Below are positions 24,890 through 31,979 of a DNA stretch of 64,000 bases, piece by piece; position 1 is the stretch's first letter; the number at the start of each line of letters is the position of its first letter. Source of the stretch: Leifsonia williamsii. GTDB taxonomy: Bacteria; Actinomycetota; Actinomycetes; Actinomycetales; Microbacteriaceae. The stretch spans positions 2,542,001 through 2,606,000 of the forward strand of contig NZ_JAROCF010000001.1 of the NCBI RefSeq assembly GCF_030433685.1, in the 5' to 3' direction. The notes under the pieces are model-generated. The model was not told the origin of the DNA. It was given only the letters and a program-made list of their open reading frames with translations, and did no database searches. The position numbers and the translations under genes were made by a program.

Positions 24890-25897
24890 CTAGTAGGCGG
24901 CGCGGATCGCGCCCACCGGCTGCCCGCCGCCGAGCACGGCCAGGTCGAGCTCCGGCAGCACGGCCTCCACCGCCGCACGGTCGATCGCGCCCGCGTCGGC
25001 GAGCAGCGACAGGCCGACGACGGAGGCGGCGCGGAGGCTGCCGTCCAGCATCTTGAGCGCGACGGTCGTGCCGTCGGGGGCGGCCATGACCATGACGCCC
25101 TCGGCGCCGAGCTTGGCGAAGACATGCAGCTCGTCGATCACCACGGTGTTGGCGCGGCCGGGGCCGTCGAGCGCCCAGCCGTTCGCGAGCACGGCGTTCT
25201 TGAGCAACGCTGCATTGCGGAAGAGCTGGAACGGCGAGCCGTCGGAGGCGGTGGCGATCCGCTGGATGCCCCGCGCGAGCGCCGTCAGCGGCAGTGCGAA
25301 CACCGGGGCCCCGCACCCGTCGACGCCGGTCACCGCGACCTTCTCGCCGGTGAAGCGCTCGACCGTGTCGCGGATGTGGTGCTGCAGCGGGTGCTGCGGG
25401 TCGAGGTAGCTCTCGGTCGGCCAGCCGTTCGTGCGGCAGGCGACGAGCATCGCGGCGTGCTTGCCCGAGCAGTTCATGTAGATCGGCCGCGGGCCCTCGC
25501 CGGCCCGGACGAGCTCGTCGCGGGAGGCGGAGTCTCCCGGCCAGTCGGCCGGGCAGCCCAGGGCGTCCTCGGTGAGGCCGCCCTGCGCCAGGATCGTCCG
25601 CACGACCGAGACGTGCGCAGGCGTGCCCGCGTGGCTCGCCGTGGCGAGCACCGCGCTGGTGCCCTCGAGCGCGACACCCGCGCCCATGACCGCGACCGCC
25701 TGGAACGGCTTCATGGTCGAGCGCGGGAAGACCGGCCGCTCCGGCGCGCCGAGCGAGCGCACGACGGCGCCGTCGGGGCCGAGGACGACGGCGGAGCCCA
25801 CGTGCCGCGACTCCACGAATCCGCTGCGCTCGACGACGGCCAGCTCGACGGCCTCCTCGCCGGTGAAGACGGCGCTGCTGTTCACGCCGCCGCTCAC
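24890..25897 (-). CDS. Asparaginase, Rhizobium etli type
   Basis: A 335-residue member of the asparaginase family unrelated to the classic bacterial type I/II enzymes. The residues reported for R. etli ReAV all have counterparts: SxxK as Ser60-Thr-Met-Lys63 ('FPRSTMKPFQA'), Ser88 in 'ATASHAGTPAHV', and the metal-site Cys143/Lys146 ('MNCSGKHAAM') with Cys195 ('GVDGCGAPVF'). It should release ammonia from asparagine in the cytoplasm. GTG at 25897 overlaps the gabT stop (GTGA), making it the second gene of a gabT operon. Confidence 0.87.
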   Translation of the reverse strand: MSGGVNSSAVFTGEEAVELAVVERSGFVESRHVGSAVVLGPDGAVVRSLGAPERPVFPRSTMKPFQAVAVMGAGVALEGTSAVLATASHAGTPAHVSVVRTILAQGGLTEDALGCPADWPGDSASRDELVRAGEGPRPIYMNCSGKHAAMLVACRTNGWPTESYLDPQHPLQHHIRDTVERFTGEKVAVTGVDGCGAPVFALPLTALARGIQRIATASDGSPFQLFRNAALLKNAVLANGWALDGPGRANTVVIDELHVFAKLGAEGVMVMAAPDGTTVALKMLDGSLRAASVVGLSLLADAGAIDRAAVEAVLPELDLAVLGGGQPVGAIRAAY

Positions 25898-27255
25898 AGC
25901 GAGGCGAGCGCGTCGTCGATGACCGACACGGCGTCCGCGATGAGCTCGTCGCTCACGGCGAGGCTCGGCAGGAAGCGGAGCACGTTGCCCCAGGTGCCGG
26001 CGTTGAGGAACAGGACGCCCTGCTGCGCGGCGTGCGCCACGATCGCGCTGACCGCCTCCGGATTCGGCTCCTTGGTGGTCTGCGCGGTGCCCGGCTTGAC
26101 CAGCTCGATCGCGAGCATCGCGCCGACGCCGCGGACGTCGCCGATGATGTCGTACTTCTGCTGCAGCGCCAGGAGGGCCGGCTTGAGCGTGCGCTCGATG
26201 CGGGCGCCCTCGGCGAGGAGGTCGTTCTTCTCGATCTCGTCGAAGACCGCGATCGCCGCGGCGGCGGCGACCGGGTTGCCGCCGAAGGTGCCGCCGAGGC
26301 CGCCGGGCTGCGCGGAGTCCATGATCTCGGCGCGGCCGGTGACGGCGGCGAGCGGCAGGCCGCCCGCGATGCCCTTCGCGCTCAGTACGAGGTCGGGGAC
26401 CAGGCCGAAGTGCTCGCTGGCGTAGTAGGCGCCGGTGCGCGCCATGCCGCTCTGGATCTCGTCGGCGATGAAGACGACGCCGTTGGCGGTGCACCACTCC
26501 TGCAGGGCGGGGAGGTAGCCGTCGGCCGGGACCATGAAGCCGCCCTCGCCCTGGATCGGCTCGACCACGAGGCAGGCGAGGTCGGACGCGCCCACGACCT
26601 TCTCGAGGTATGCGATCGTGCGAGCCGCCGCCTCCTGACCGCTGAGGCCGTCGCGGTAGGGGTACGAGCTGGGCGCGTGGTAGACGTCGCCGGCGAACGG
26701 GCCGAAGCCGGAGGCGTACGGCATGGCCTTGTAGTTCATGGCCATCGTGAGGTTGGTGCGGCCGTGATACGCGTGGTCGAGCACGGCGACGGCGCGGCGA
26801 CCGGTGTGCTTGCGCGCGATCTTCACGCCGTTCTCGACGGCCTCGGCGCCCGAGTTGACGAGCACGGTCTTCTTGGCGTGGTCGCCGGGGGTGTGCGCGG
26901 CGAGCAGCTCGGCGACGCGCACGTACTCCTCGTACGGTGTGATGGTGAAGAGCGTGTGGATGACGTCCTGCAGCTGGGCGGCCGCGGCCTCCACGACGGC
27001 GGTCTCGGTGTGGCCGATCGTGGTCACGCCGATGCCGGCGCCGAAGTCGACGAACTGGTTGCCGTCGACGTCGACCAGCACGGCACCGTTCGCCTTGGCG
27101 ATGTAGACGGGCAGGGCGGACGAGACACCGGTCGGGACGACGGCCAGGCGGCGCTCGTGCAGCTCCCGCGACTTCGGGCCGGGGATGGTGGTGACGATGC
27201 GGCGTTCCTGCTTCACCGAGTAGACGGGCGCGGAGGTGCTGAGGGTGTCGGTCAT
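25894..27255 (-). CDS. gabT: 4-aminobutyrate aminotransferase, copy 1
   Basis: A 453-residue class III PLP aminotransferase. It has 'VNSGAEAVENGVKIARKHTGR', the cofactor Asp in 'FIADEIQSGMARTG', and the PLP Lys in 'VLSAKGIAGGLPLAAVTGR'. It converts GABA plus 2-oxoglutarate to succinate semialdehyde plus glutamate. GABA is the end product of putrescine oxidation, so it fits the Pot importer and amine oxidase nearby. No gabD is in the window. A second, close paralog lies at 30517-31854. It is expressed from a very short divergent promoter region shared with osmC. Confidence 0.93.
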   Translation of the reverse strand: MTDTLSTSAPVYSVKQERRIVTTIPGPKSRELHERRLAVVPTGVSSALPVYIAKANGAVLVDVDGNQFVDFGAGIGVTTIGHTETAVVEAAAAQLQDVIHTLFTITPYEEYVRVAELLAAHTPGDHAKKTVLVNSGAEAVENGVKIARKHTGRRAVAVLDHAYHGRTNLTMAMNYKAMPYASGFGPFAGDVYHAPSSYPYRDGLSGQEAAARTIAYLEKVVGASDLACLVVEPIQGEGGFMVPADGYLPALQEWCTANGVVFIADEIQSGMARTGAYYASEHFGLVPDLVLSAKGIAGGLPLAAVTGRAEIMDSAQPGGLGGTFGGNPVAAAAAIAVFDEIEKNDLLAEGARIERTLKPALLALQQKYDIIGDVRGVGAMLAIELVKPGTAQTTKEPNPEAVSAIVAHAAQQGVLFLNAGTWGNVLRFLPSLAVSDELIADAVSVIDDALASL

Positions 27256-27291
27256 GATGTCCGAGTGTAGCCGGGGTGCCAGAATCGGAGC
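27256..27291. promoter_or_regulatory. 36-bp divergent promoter region (gabT / OsmC)
   Basis: Only 36 bp separate two divergent start codons. Minus-strand TACACT (27264-27269) lies 8 nt before the gabT ATG. Plus-strand CAGAAT (27280-27285) lies 6 nt before the OsmC ATG. The -35 regions must lie at the opposite edge or within the opposite coding sequence, so the two promoters compete for the same DNA. Both mRNAs are predicted leaderless. Confidence 0.55.
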
Positions 27292-27765
27292 ATGAAGCTC
27301 GAGCACTCGTACGCGATCGATCTGCGCTGGACAGGGGACCGGGGGAGCGGCACCAGCGGCTACAAGGCCTACGGCCGCGAGCACGTCGTGAGCGCCGAGG
27401 GCAAGCACACGATCGAGGGCTCGGCGGACCGCGTCTTCTTCGGCGACCGCGAGCGCTGGAACCCGGAGGAGCTGCTCCTGGCCGCCCTCGCGCAGTGCCA
27501 CATGCTCAGCTACCTGGCGGAGGCCGCGGGGGCGGGCGTCGTGGTCGTCGGGTACACCGACGCGGCCACCGGCGTGATGGAGCAGACCGGGAACGGAGGC
27601 GGCCACTTCACGAGCGTGACGCTCAACCCGCGCGTCACCGTCGCCGACCCGGCGCAAGCGGCGCTGGCGGAGTCGCTGCACGCGCCCGCCTCCGAGAAGT
27701 GCTTCATCGCGGCGAGCGTGAACTTCCCGGTGCACCACCGCCCGGAGATCCTGACGCTGGTCTGA
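27292..27765 (+). CDS. OsmC/Ohr family peroxidase-like protein
   Basis: A 157-residue OsmC-fold protein with both redox Cys of the family: Cys69 in 'LLLAALAQCHMLSYL' and Cys137 in 'ASEKCFIAASV'. These thiols reduce organic hydroperoxides at a dimer interface. It is probably a general OsmC-like member rather than Ohr proper. There is no Shine-Dalgarno sequence; a CAGAAT box 6 nt upstream suggests a leaderless mRNA. Confidence 0.93.
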   Translation: MKLEHSYAIDLRWTGDRGSGTSGYKAYGREHVVSAEGKHTIEGSADRVFFGDRERWNPEELLLAALAQCHMLSYLAEAAGAGVVVVGYTDAATGVMEQTGNGGGHFTSVTLNPRVTVADPAQAALAESLHAPASEKCFIAASVNFPVHHRPEILTLV

Positions 27766-27783
27766 CCCGTCACGGCCCTCCGT

Positions 27784-27837
27784 CGAGTTGTCACGACACG
27801 CCGTCAGGCGACGTGCCGAGACGGCGAGTCGCGCCAA
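27784..27837. terminator. Imperfect hairpin containing a dispersed 20-bp element
   Basis: The arm at 27788-27805 pairs with 27820-27837 with three mismatches, between the convergent OsmC and small-protein genes. CGAGTTGTCACGACACGCCG at 27784-27803 recurs in both arms of the hairpin at 56544-56597 (16 identical bases in one arm, 19 of 20 in the other arm as reverse complement). Confidence 0.6.
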
Positions 27838-27847
27838 ATGGATGTCG

Positions 27848-28087
27848 TCAGGCGCAGCCGAGGCGAGGTGCGGCCGACGCGGCGGGCGCGGGAGGGGCGA
27901 GCGGCGCGGCCTGCTGCTGCGGCTCGGCGGCGGCCCAGCGGTGGATCGCGGCGACCCAGCGTTCGTCGCGCGTCAGCGGCGGTGGCTGCGGGATGCCCGA
28001 CTCGTGCTGCGTGCGCAGGAGCTGCGCCTCCCGCTCCCGCTCCGCGAGGCTGTTCGTCGCGATGGCCCAGATGGTCAGCGGATGCAT
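27848..28087 (-). CDS. Hypothetical 79-residue protein
   Basis: A small protein of unrecognised family: 'MHPLTIWAIATNSLAERERE', then a charged helix ('EAQLLRTQHES'), a Trp-containing segment ('DERWVAAIHRW') and an Ala/Pro-rich tail. There is no clear signal peptide. AGGGGG lies 5 nt before its ATG, a good ribosome site that supports translation. It is divergent from the CGNR gene, with two short palindromes between them, so the two may be co-regulated. Confidence 0.6.
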   Translation of the reverse strand: MHPLTIWAIATNSLAEREREAQLLRTQHESGIPQPPPLTRDERWVAAIHRWAAAEPQQQAAPLAPPAPAASAAPRLGCA

Positions 28088-28110
28088 GATAACCCCCTAT
28101 CAGCGTTGAC

Positions 28111-28138
28111 CAGTTACTGAGGCACACGTTACCGTAAC
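28111..28138. promoter_or_regulatory. Two GTTAC palindromes between divergent genes
   Basis: CAGT-T-ACTG (28111-28119) and GTTAC-C-GTAAC (28128-28138) are short perfect palindromes in the 75-bp divergent region, and another GTTAC sits at the CGNR -10 box. They are candidate operators, possibly for the CGNR protein itself. Confidence 0.4.
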
Positions 28139-28150
28139 CGCCTATCGCGT

Positions 28151-28156
28151 TACAAT
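28151..28156 (+). promoter_or_regulatory. -10 box of leaderless CGNR gene
   Basis: TACAAT ends 6 nt before the ATG at 28163. It is the closest match to the -10 consensus in the window and leaves no room for a ribosome site. Confidence 0.7.
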
Positions 28157-28162
28157 GGTTGC

Positions 28163-28648
28163 ATGCAGACGAATGCTCCGGCGGGTGCGCCCGCGGTCGG
28201 CCCCGACCTCCTGGTCGACTTCCTCAACACGCTCGACGTGGAGGACGGCACCGACCAGCTCGCCGAGGCGGCGTCGTTCCGCACCTGGGCCGACGCCCAC
28301 GGCCTCGAGCCGGGGGAGCGGGAGGAGGCGCGCCGAGTGCGCGACGCGCTGCGCACCCTCGTCGACGGCGGGCAGGGATCGCTGCCCGGCATGAGCCTTC
28401 CGGTCACCGCTGCCGCCGGCGGCCTCGCGCCCGCGGCGACCACCGTGGCGGAGGCCGCCGTCGCCAGCGCGCTCGTGCTCAGCATCCAGGGCCGCCTGAG
28501 CCGCGTGAAGCTGTGCGGCGGCGAGGACTGCCGCTGGGCCTTCTACGACGCGTCCCGCAACGGCTCGCGGCAGTGGTGCAGCATGGAGGTCTGCGGCAAC
28601 CGGCAGAAGGCGCGCACGTTCCGCGCCCGCAAGCAGTCCGGCGACTGA
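28163..28648 (+). CDS. CGNR zinc-finger (ABATE) putative regulator
   Basis: A 161-residue protein with an N-terminal ABATE domain (about 15-105, 'LLVDFLNTLDVEDG') thought to bind a ligand, and a C-terminal CGNR zinc finger. The metal ligands are Cys118, Cys123, Cys139 and Cys144, and CGNR itself is 144-147, followed by a basic tail 'RQKARTFRARK'. The family is regarded as stress-responsive transcription regulators on domain grounds. The start follows a leaderless-type TACAAT box. Confidence 0.92.
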   Translation: MQTNAPAGAPAVGPDLLVDFLNTLDVEDGTDQLAEAASFRTWADAHGLEPGEREEARRVRDALRTLVDGGQGSLPGMSLPVTAAAGGLAPAATTVAEAAVASALVLSIQGRLSRVKLCGGEDCRWAFYDASRNGSRQWCSMEVCGNRQKARTFRARKQSGD

Positions 28649-28653
28649 CGCGG

Positions 28654-28704
28654 GCCAGAGCTGCTAGAGCGCCATAGCTGCTAGAGCGCCAGAGCTGCTA
28701 GGGG
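28654..28704. repeat. Three 17-bp tandem repeats after the CGNR gene
   Basis: GCCAGAGCTGCTAGAGC (28654), GCCATAGCTGCTAGAGC (28671) and GCCAGAGCTGCTAGGGG (28688) repeat at exactly 17 bp. Read on the minus strand each carries CTCTAG-like sequence resembling the end of the converging acyltransferase gene (CTC TAG at 28706). Confidence 0.9.
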
Positions 28705-28705
28705 G

Positions 28706-29485
28706 CTAGAGCCGCTCGGGCCGCAGTGCCCGCTTGACTCGCTCCACGGCGCCGGCGGGCGGCGACTCGTTGTACGTGCCCGCGAGCTCCTGCCCGGTGA
28801 GCGCGTGGATGGCCGCCATGATCTCGTCGGTCGCCTGCCGGCGGGCGCGGCCCGAGTCGGCCGGGCCGAGGTGCGCGAGGTCGAGCGGCTCACCGAAGGC
28901 GACGGTGACGCGGCGGACTCGCGGGAACTTCGCGCCGACCGGCTGCATCTCGTTCGTGCCGATCAGCCCGACCGGGACGACCTTCGCGCCGGTGGTCAGG
29001 GCGAGCCAGCCCACGCCGGTACGGCCCTTGTAGAGGCGGCCGTCGAGCGACCGGGTGCCCTCGGGGTAGAGGGCGAAGGCGGCTCCGGTGTCGATGATCC
29101 GTCGTGACTGCTCCAGCGCCTCCTGCGCGGCCTGGCCCGCCCCGCGCTTGACGCCGACGGCGCCGATCGCGGTGAAGAACGCGCGAGAGACGGCGCCGCG
29201 GAAGCCGGTGCCCTCGAAGTAGTGCGACTTGGCGAGGAACTGCACCCGGCGCGGCGAGGTGATCGGGATCAGCACCGAGTCGATGAACGAGAGGTGGTTG
29301 GAGGCGAGGATGACCTTGCCGTAGCGCGGGACGTTCCGCTTGCCGACCACGTGCGGGCGGTAGACGAGCTTCGCGACGGGGGCGACGATCCAGCGGGCCA
29401 CGAAGTAGAGCAGGCCGGGACGCTGGACGTCTGCGTCGGCCCGGTTGTCGGCGGCTGCAGCGCCCTCGGCGTCGTGGATGCTCAC
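28706..29485 (-). CDS. 1-acylglycerol-3-phosphate acyltransferase (PlsC-like)
   Basis: A 259-residue acyltransferase. The catalytic NHxxxxD motif is 'NHLSFID' (63-69) and the glycerol-phosphate site is 'YPEGTR' (140-145). It should transfer an acyl chain to lysophosphatidic acid at the membrane. GTG at 29485 was chosen because TACGCT lies 6 nt upstream. An upstream in-frame codon would add 13 residues running into a tandem repeat. Confidence 0.92.
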   Translation of the reverse strand: MSIHDAEGAAAADNRADADVQRPGLLYFVARWIVAPVAKLVYRPHVVGKRNVPRYGKVILASNHLSFIDSVLIPITSPRRVQFLAKSHYFEGTGFRGAVSRAFFTAIGAVGVKRGAGQAAQEALEQSRRIIDTGAAFALYPEGTRSLDGRLYKGRTGVGWLALTTGAKVVPVGLIGTNEMQPVGAKFPRVRRVTVAFGEPLDLAHLGPADSGRARRQATDEIMAAIHALTGQELAGTYNESPPAGAVERVKRALRPERL

Positions 29486-29491
29486 CCGTCG

Positions 29492-29497
29492 AGCGTA
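29492..29497 (-). promoter_or_regulatory. -10 box of leaderless acyltransferase gene
   Basis: TACGCT on the minus strand is 6 nt from the GTG at 29485. It decides the start codon. Confidence 0.55.
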
Positions 29498-29511
29498 ACG
29501 ACGGCCACATT

Positions 29512-29549
29512 CCGCCGGAGGCATGGGCGCCCGCCGGAGGCATGGGCGC
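29512..29549. repeat. 19-bp perfect tandem duplication
   Basis: CCGCCGGAGGCATGGGCGC occurs twice back to back (29512-29530, 29531-29549) between the acyltransferase start and the end of the secreted-protein gene. Confidence 0.9.
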
Positions 29550-29572
29550 GGCCCGAACGCGGCATGAGCCGC

Positions 29573-30514
29573 TCAGCCCGGGAACGCCTTCGGCGCGTCG
29601 CAGCCGTAGCCGCCCGCGTAGAGCAGGCACGGCGGCACGAAACCGCCGAAGCGCACCGCGAGGGGGTCGCCGAACCACGTCGTGTAGAGCCGCGAGAAGT
29701 TCAAGTTGCCGTAGGTGGAGCAGTCGCCCGCCGGCCCGCTGGCGTGCGCCAGCGTCTCGTCGTTCGGCTGGTACGGCGTGTAGTTGTAGAGGTTCGCGGT
29801 CGCCTGGTTGGCGATGCGCACGCTGCTCGCGCCACAGGTGGCGTCGGGGTGGAACTGGATGCGGTTCGCGCCGATCCGGTACCGCCAGTCCCCGGGGTGC
29901 GCGGTGTACTCCCGGAACTGCCACGCCGCCCGGTAGACCTGGTTGAAGAAGCCGAAGTAGCGCTTGTCGCACTCCGCGGTGTCTGGGCAGGCGTAGCCGG
30001 TGGCCTTCTGGTAGCCGGAGGCGCTCGGCGCGGTCAGCAGCGACTGCTCCTTCTGCAGCAGCACCAGGAGCACGCGCGGGCTGATCGTGCACGCCTTCGC
30101 CACCCGGGCGATGATGCTGCTGGCCCGCTCCTTCTTCGCACCGGGGATGGCGTCGCAGCGCTCGGCGGAGGCGGGGGTGTCGGGCGTCGTCATCCGGAAC
30201 TCGTCGAGACACGGCGAGTCGTCCTTGGGCCGGCAACGCCGCTCCTCCAGGAACCGCTGGATCTGACCGGCCGTCATCGCGTCGGGGTTGTAGAAGCTGT
30301 CGTCGCTGATGATCTGCCCGGGATCGAAGGGGGCGCGCTCGGCCCCGAAGGCGCCCGTCGCCGGCACGACGCCGAGCGCCGCGGCGAGCACCGTCGCCGC
30401 CGCCGCCAGGCGTGCGAGCGCAGCGGTGCGGAACGCGCCGGTGCCGAACACGCCGGAACCCCGTGAACCCGAGCGCCGTCGCCGCATCCCCCTCATGCCT
30501 CTGATCCCGGTCAC
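29573..30514 (-). CDS. Secreted protein, possibly lysozyme-like
   Basis: Up to 313 residues. A basic N-terminus is followed by a hydrophobic segment ('LARLAAAATVLAAALGVVPATGAFGAERA') consistent with a secretion signal. The mature part is Cys-rich with conserved-looking aromatic patches: 'PDAMTAGQIQRFLEE', 'VLLVLLQKEQSLLT', 'KRYFGFFNQVYRAAWQFREY'. A Glu in 'QKEQSLL' followed by a Gly/Tyr-rich core is reminiscent of lytic-transglycosylase or lysozyme folds, but this is a weak resemblance. GTG at 30514 lies 2 bp after the upstream aminotransferase stop. ATGs at 30496 and 30487 are plausible alternative starts. Function unknown. Confidence 0.75.
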   Translation of the reverse strand: MTGIRGMRGMRRRRSGSRGSGVFGTGAFRTAALARLAAAATVLAAALGVVPATGAFGAERAPFDPGQIISDDSFYNPDAMTAGQIQRFLEERRCRPKDDSPCLDEFRMTTPDTPASAERCDAIPGAKKERASSIIARVAKACTISPRVLLVLLQKEQSLLTAPSASGYQKATGYACPDTAECDKRYFGFFNQVYRAAWQFREYTAHPGDWRYRIGANRIQFHPDATCGASSVRIANQATANLYNYTPYQPNDETLAHASGPAGDCSTYGNLNFSRLYTTWFGDPLAVRFGGFVPPCLLYAGGYGCDAPKAFPG

Positions 30515-30516
30515 GC

Positions 30517-31854
30517 CTAGCCGAGCCGGCCCAGCGCCTCCTCCAGCACGGTCGCCGCGTCGTCGATGAGCTCGTCGCTGATGACGACCGACGGCAGGAG
30601 GCGCAGGACGCTGTCCCAGCTTCCGGCGTCGAGCGGGATGACGCCGTTGCTGGTCGCGTGGGCGAGCACCTGCTTGAGCGCTTCCGGGTTGGGCTTCTTC
30701 GTGCCGGGCACCACGAGCTCCACGCCGAACATCGCGCCCTTGCCGCGGACCTCGCCGACGACGGGGAAGCGCTCGGCCCAGTCGCCGATGCGGGCGAGGA
30801 GGCTGCGCTCGACGCGCTGCGCCTCCGCGATCAGGCCCTCCTGCTCGATCACGTCGAACACGGCCAGCGCGGCCGCCGTCGAGACCGGGTTGCCGCCGAA
30901 GGTGCCGCCGATGCCGCCCGGCTGCACGGCGTCCATGATCTCGGCGCGGCCGGTGACCGCGGCGAGCGGGAAGCCGCCGGCGATGCCCTTCGCGGTCGTG
31001 ACGAGGTCGGGCACGACGCCGTGGTGCTCGATCGAGTACCAGGCGCCCGTGCGGGCGATGCCCGCCTGGATCTCGTCGGCGACGAAGACGATGCCGTTCT
31101 CGGTGCAGAACTCCGAGAGCCGCTTGAAGTAGCCGGGGGCGGGGATGACGATGCCGCCGTCGCCCTGGATCGGCTCCACGAACAGGGCGGCCAGCTCGGT
31201 CGCGCCGATGTGGGTGTTGATGTAGTCGATGGTCCGCTCGGCGGCCTCCTCGCCCGTCATGCCCTCGGGGTCGCGGAACGGGTAGCTGATCGGGAGGCTG
31301 TAGATCTCACCGGGGAACGGCCCCATCCCGGCGCGCTCCGGCCAGGGGCGGTACGTCATCGCCATGGTGAGGTTGGTGCGGCCGTGGAAGGCGTGGTCCA
31401 GCGTCGCGATGGCGCGGCGGCCCGTGAACTTGCGGGCGATCTTCACCGCGTTCTCCACCGCCTCCGCGCCGGAGTTGACGAGGATGCTGTGCTTCTCGAA
31501 GTCGCCGGGCGTGATCTGCGCGAGCTTCTCGGCGACCTTCACGTAGTTCTCGTACGGGGTCACGGTGAAGAGCGTGTGCGTCAGCTTGCCCGCCTGCTCG
31601 GCGGCGGCCGCGGCGACCGCCGGGTGCGCGTGGCCGATCGTGGTGACGCCGATGCCGCAGCCGAGGTCGATCAGGCGGTTGCCGTCGACATCGACCAGGA
31701 TGGCGCCGGAGCCGGACTCCATGTAGATGTTCGCGAGGGTGCCGGCGCCGCGGCTGACCGAGGCCACGCGGCGCTGCTGCAGCTCCACCGACCGCGGGCC
31801 GGGCAGCTCGGTGACGAGGTGGCGGGACTGGGGCACGGAGAATTCGCGGGTCAT
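30517..31854 (-). CDS. gabT: 4-aminobutyrate aminotransferase, copy 2
   Basis: A 445-residue class III aminotransferase, closely similar throughout to the copy at 25894-27255 ('ILVNSGAEAVENAVKIARKFTGR', 'FVADEIQAGIARTG', PLP Lys in 'TTAKGIAGGFPLAAVTGR'). The two are probably paralogs with different substrates or conditions, such as GABA versus 5-aminovalerate. ATG at 31854 has both GGAGGG and a TACGAT box directly upstream; an upstream in-frame codon adds 19 low-complexity residues and was not used. The secreted protein follows 2 bp after its stop. Confidence 0.92.
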   Translation of the reverse strand: MTREFSVPQSRHLVTELPGPRSVELQQRRVASVSRGAGTLANIYMESGSGAILVDVDGNRLIDLGCGIGVTTIGHAHPAVAAAAAEQAGKLTHTLFTVTPYENYVKVAEKLAQITPGDFEKHSILVNSGAEAVENAVKIARKFTGRRAIATLDHAFHGRTNLTMAMTYRPWPERAGMGPFPGEIYSLPISYPFRDPEGMTGEEAAERTIDYINTHIGATELAALFVEPIQGDGGIVIPAPGYFKRLSEFCTENGIVFVADEIQAGIARTGAWYSIEHHGVVPDLVTTAKGIAGGFPLAAVTGRAEIMDAVQPGGIGGTFGGNPVSTAAALAVFDVIEQEGLIAEAQRVERSLLARIGDWAERFPVVGEVRGKGAMFGVELVVPGTKKPNPEALKQVLAHATSNGVIPLDAGSWDSVLRLLPSVVISDELIDDAATVLEEALGRLG

Positions 31855-31861
31855 GCCCTCC

Positions 31862-31867
31862 ATCGTA
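31862..31867 (-). promoter_or_regulatory. -10 box for second gabT
   Basis: TACGAT on the minus strand ends 7 nt before the ATG at 31854. GGAGGG lies in that same gap, so initiation could be leaderless or partly Shine-Dalgarno driven. Confidence 0.5.
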
Positions 31868-31979
31868 GGCGGCGCTCCCGAGCCGGCCCTCCACGGCGGG
31901 GCCGTTCGCACGGACGATCCGGCCGTTGCACGGCGGACTGTCAGCGGGCCCCTAACCGGATGGGGCAGACTTGTGCGTC

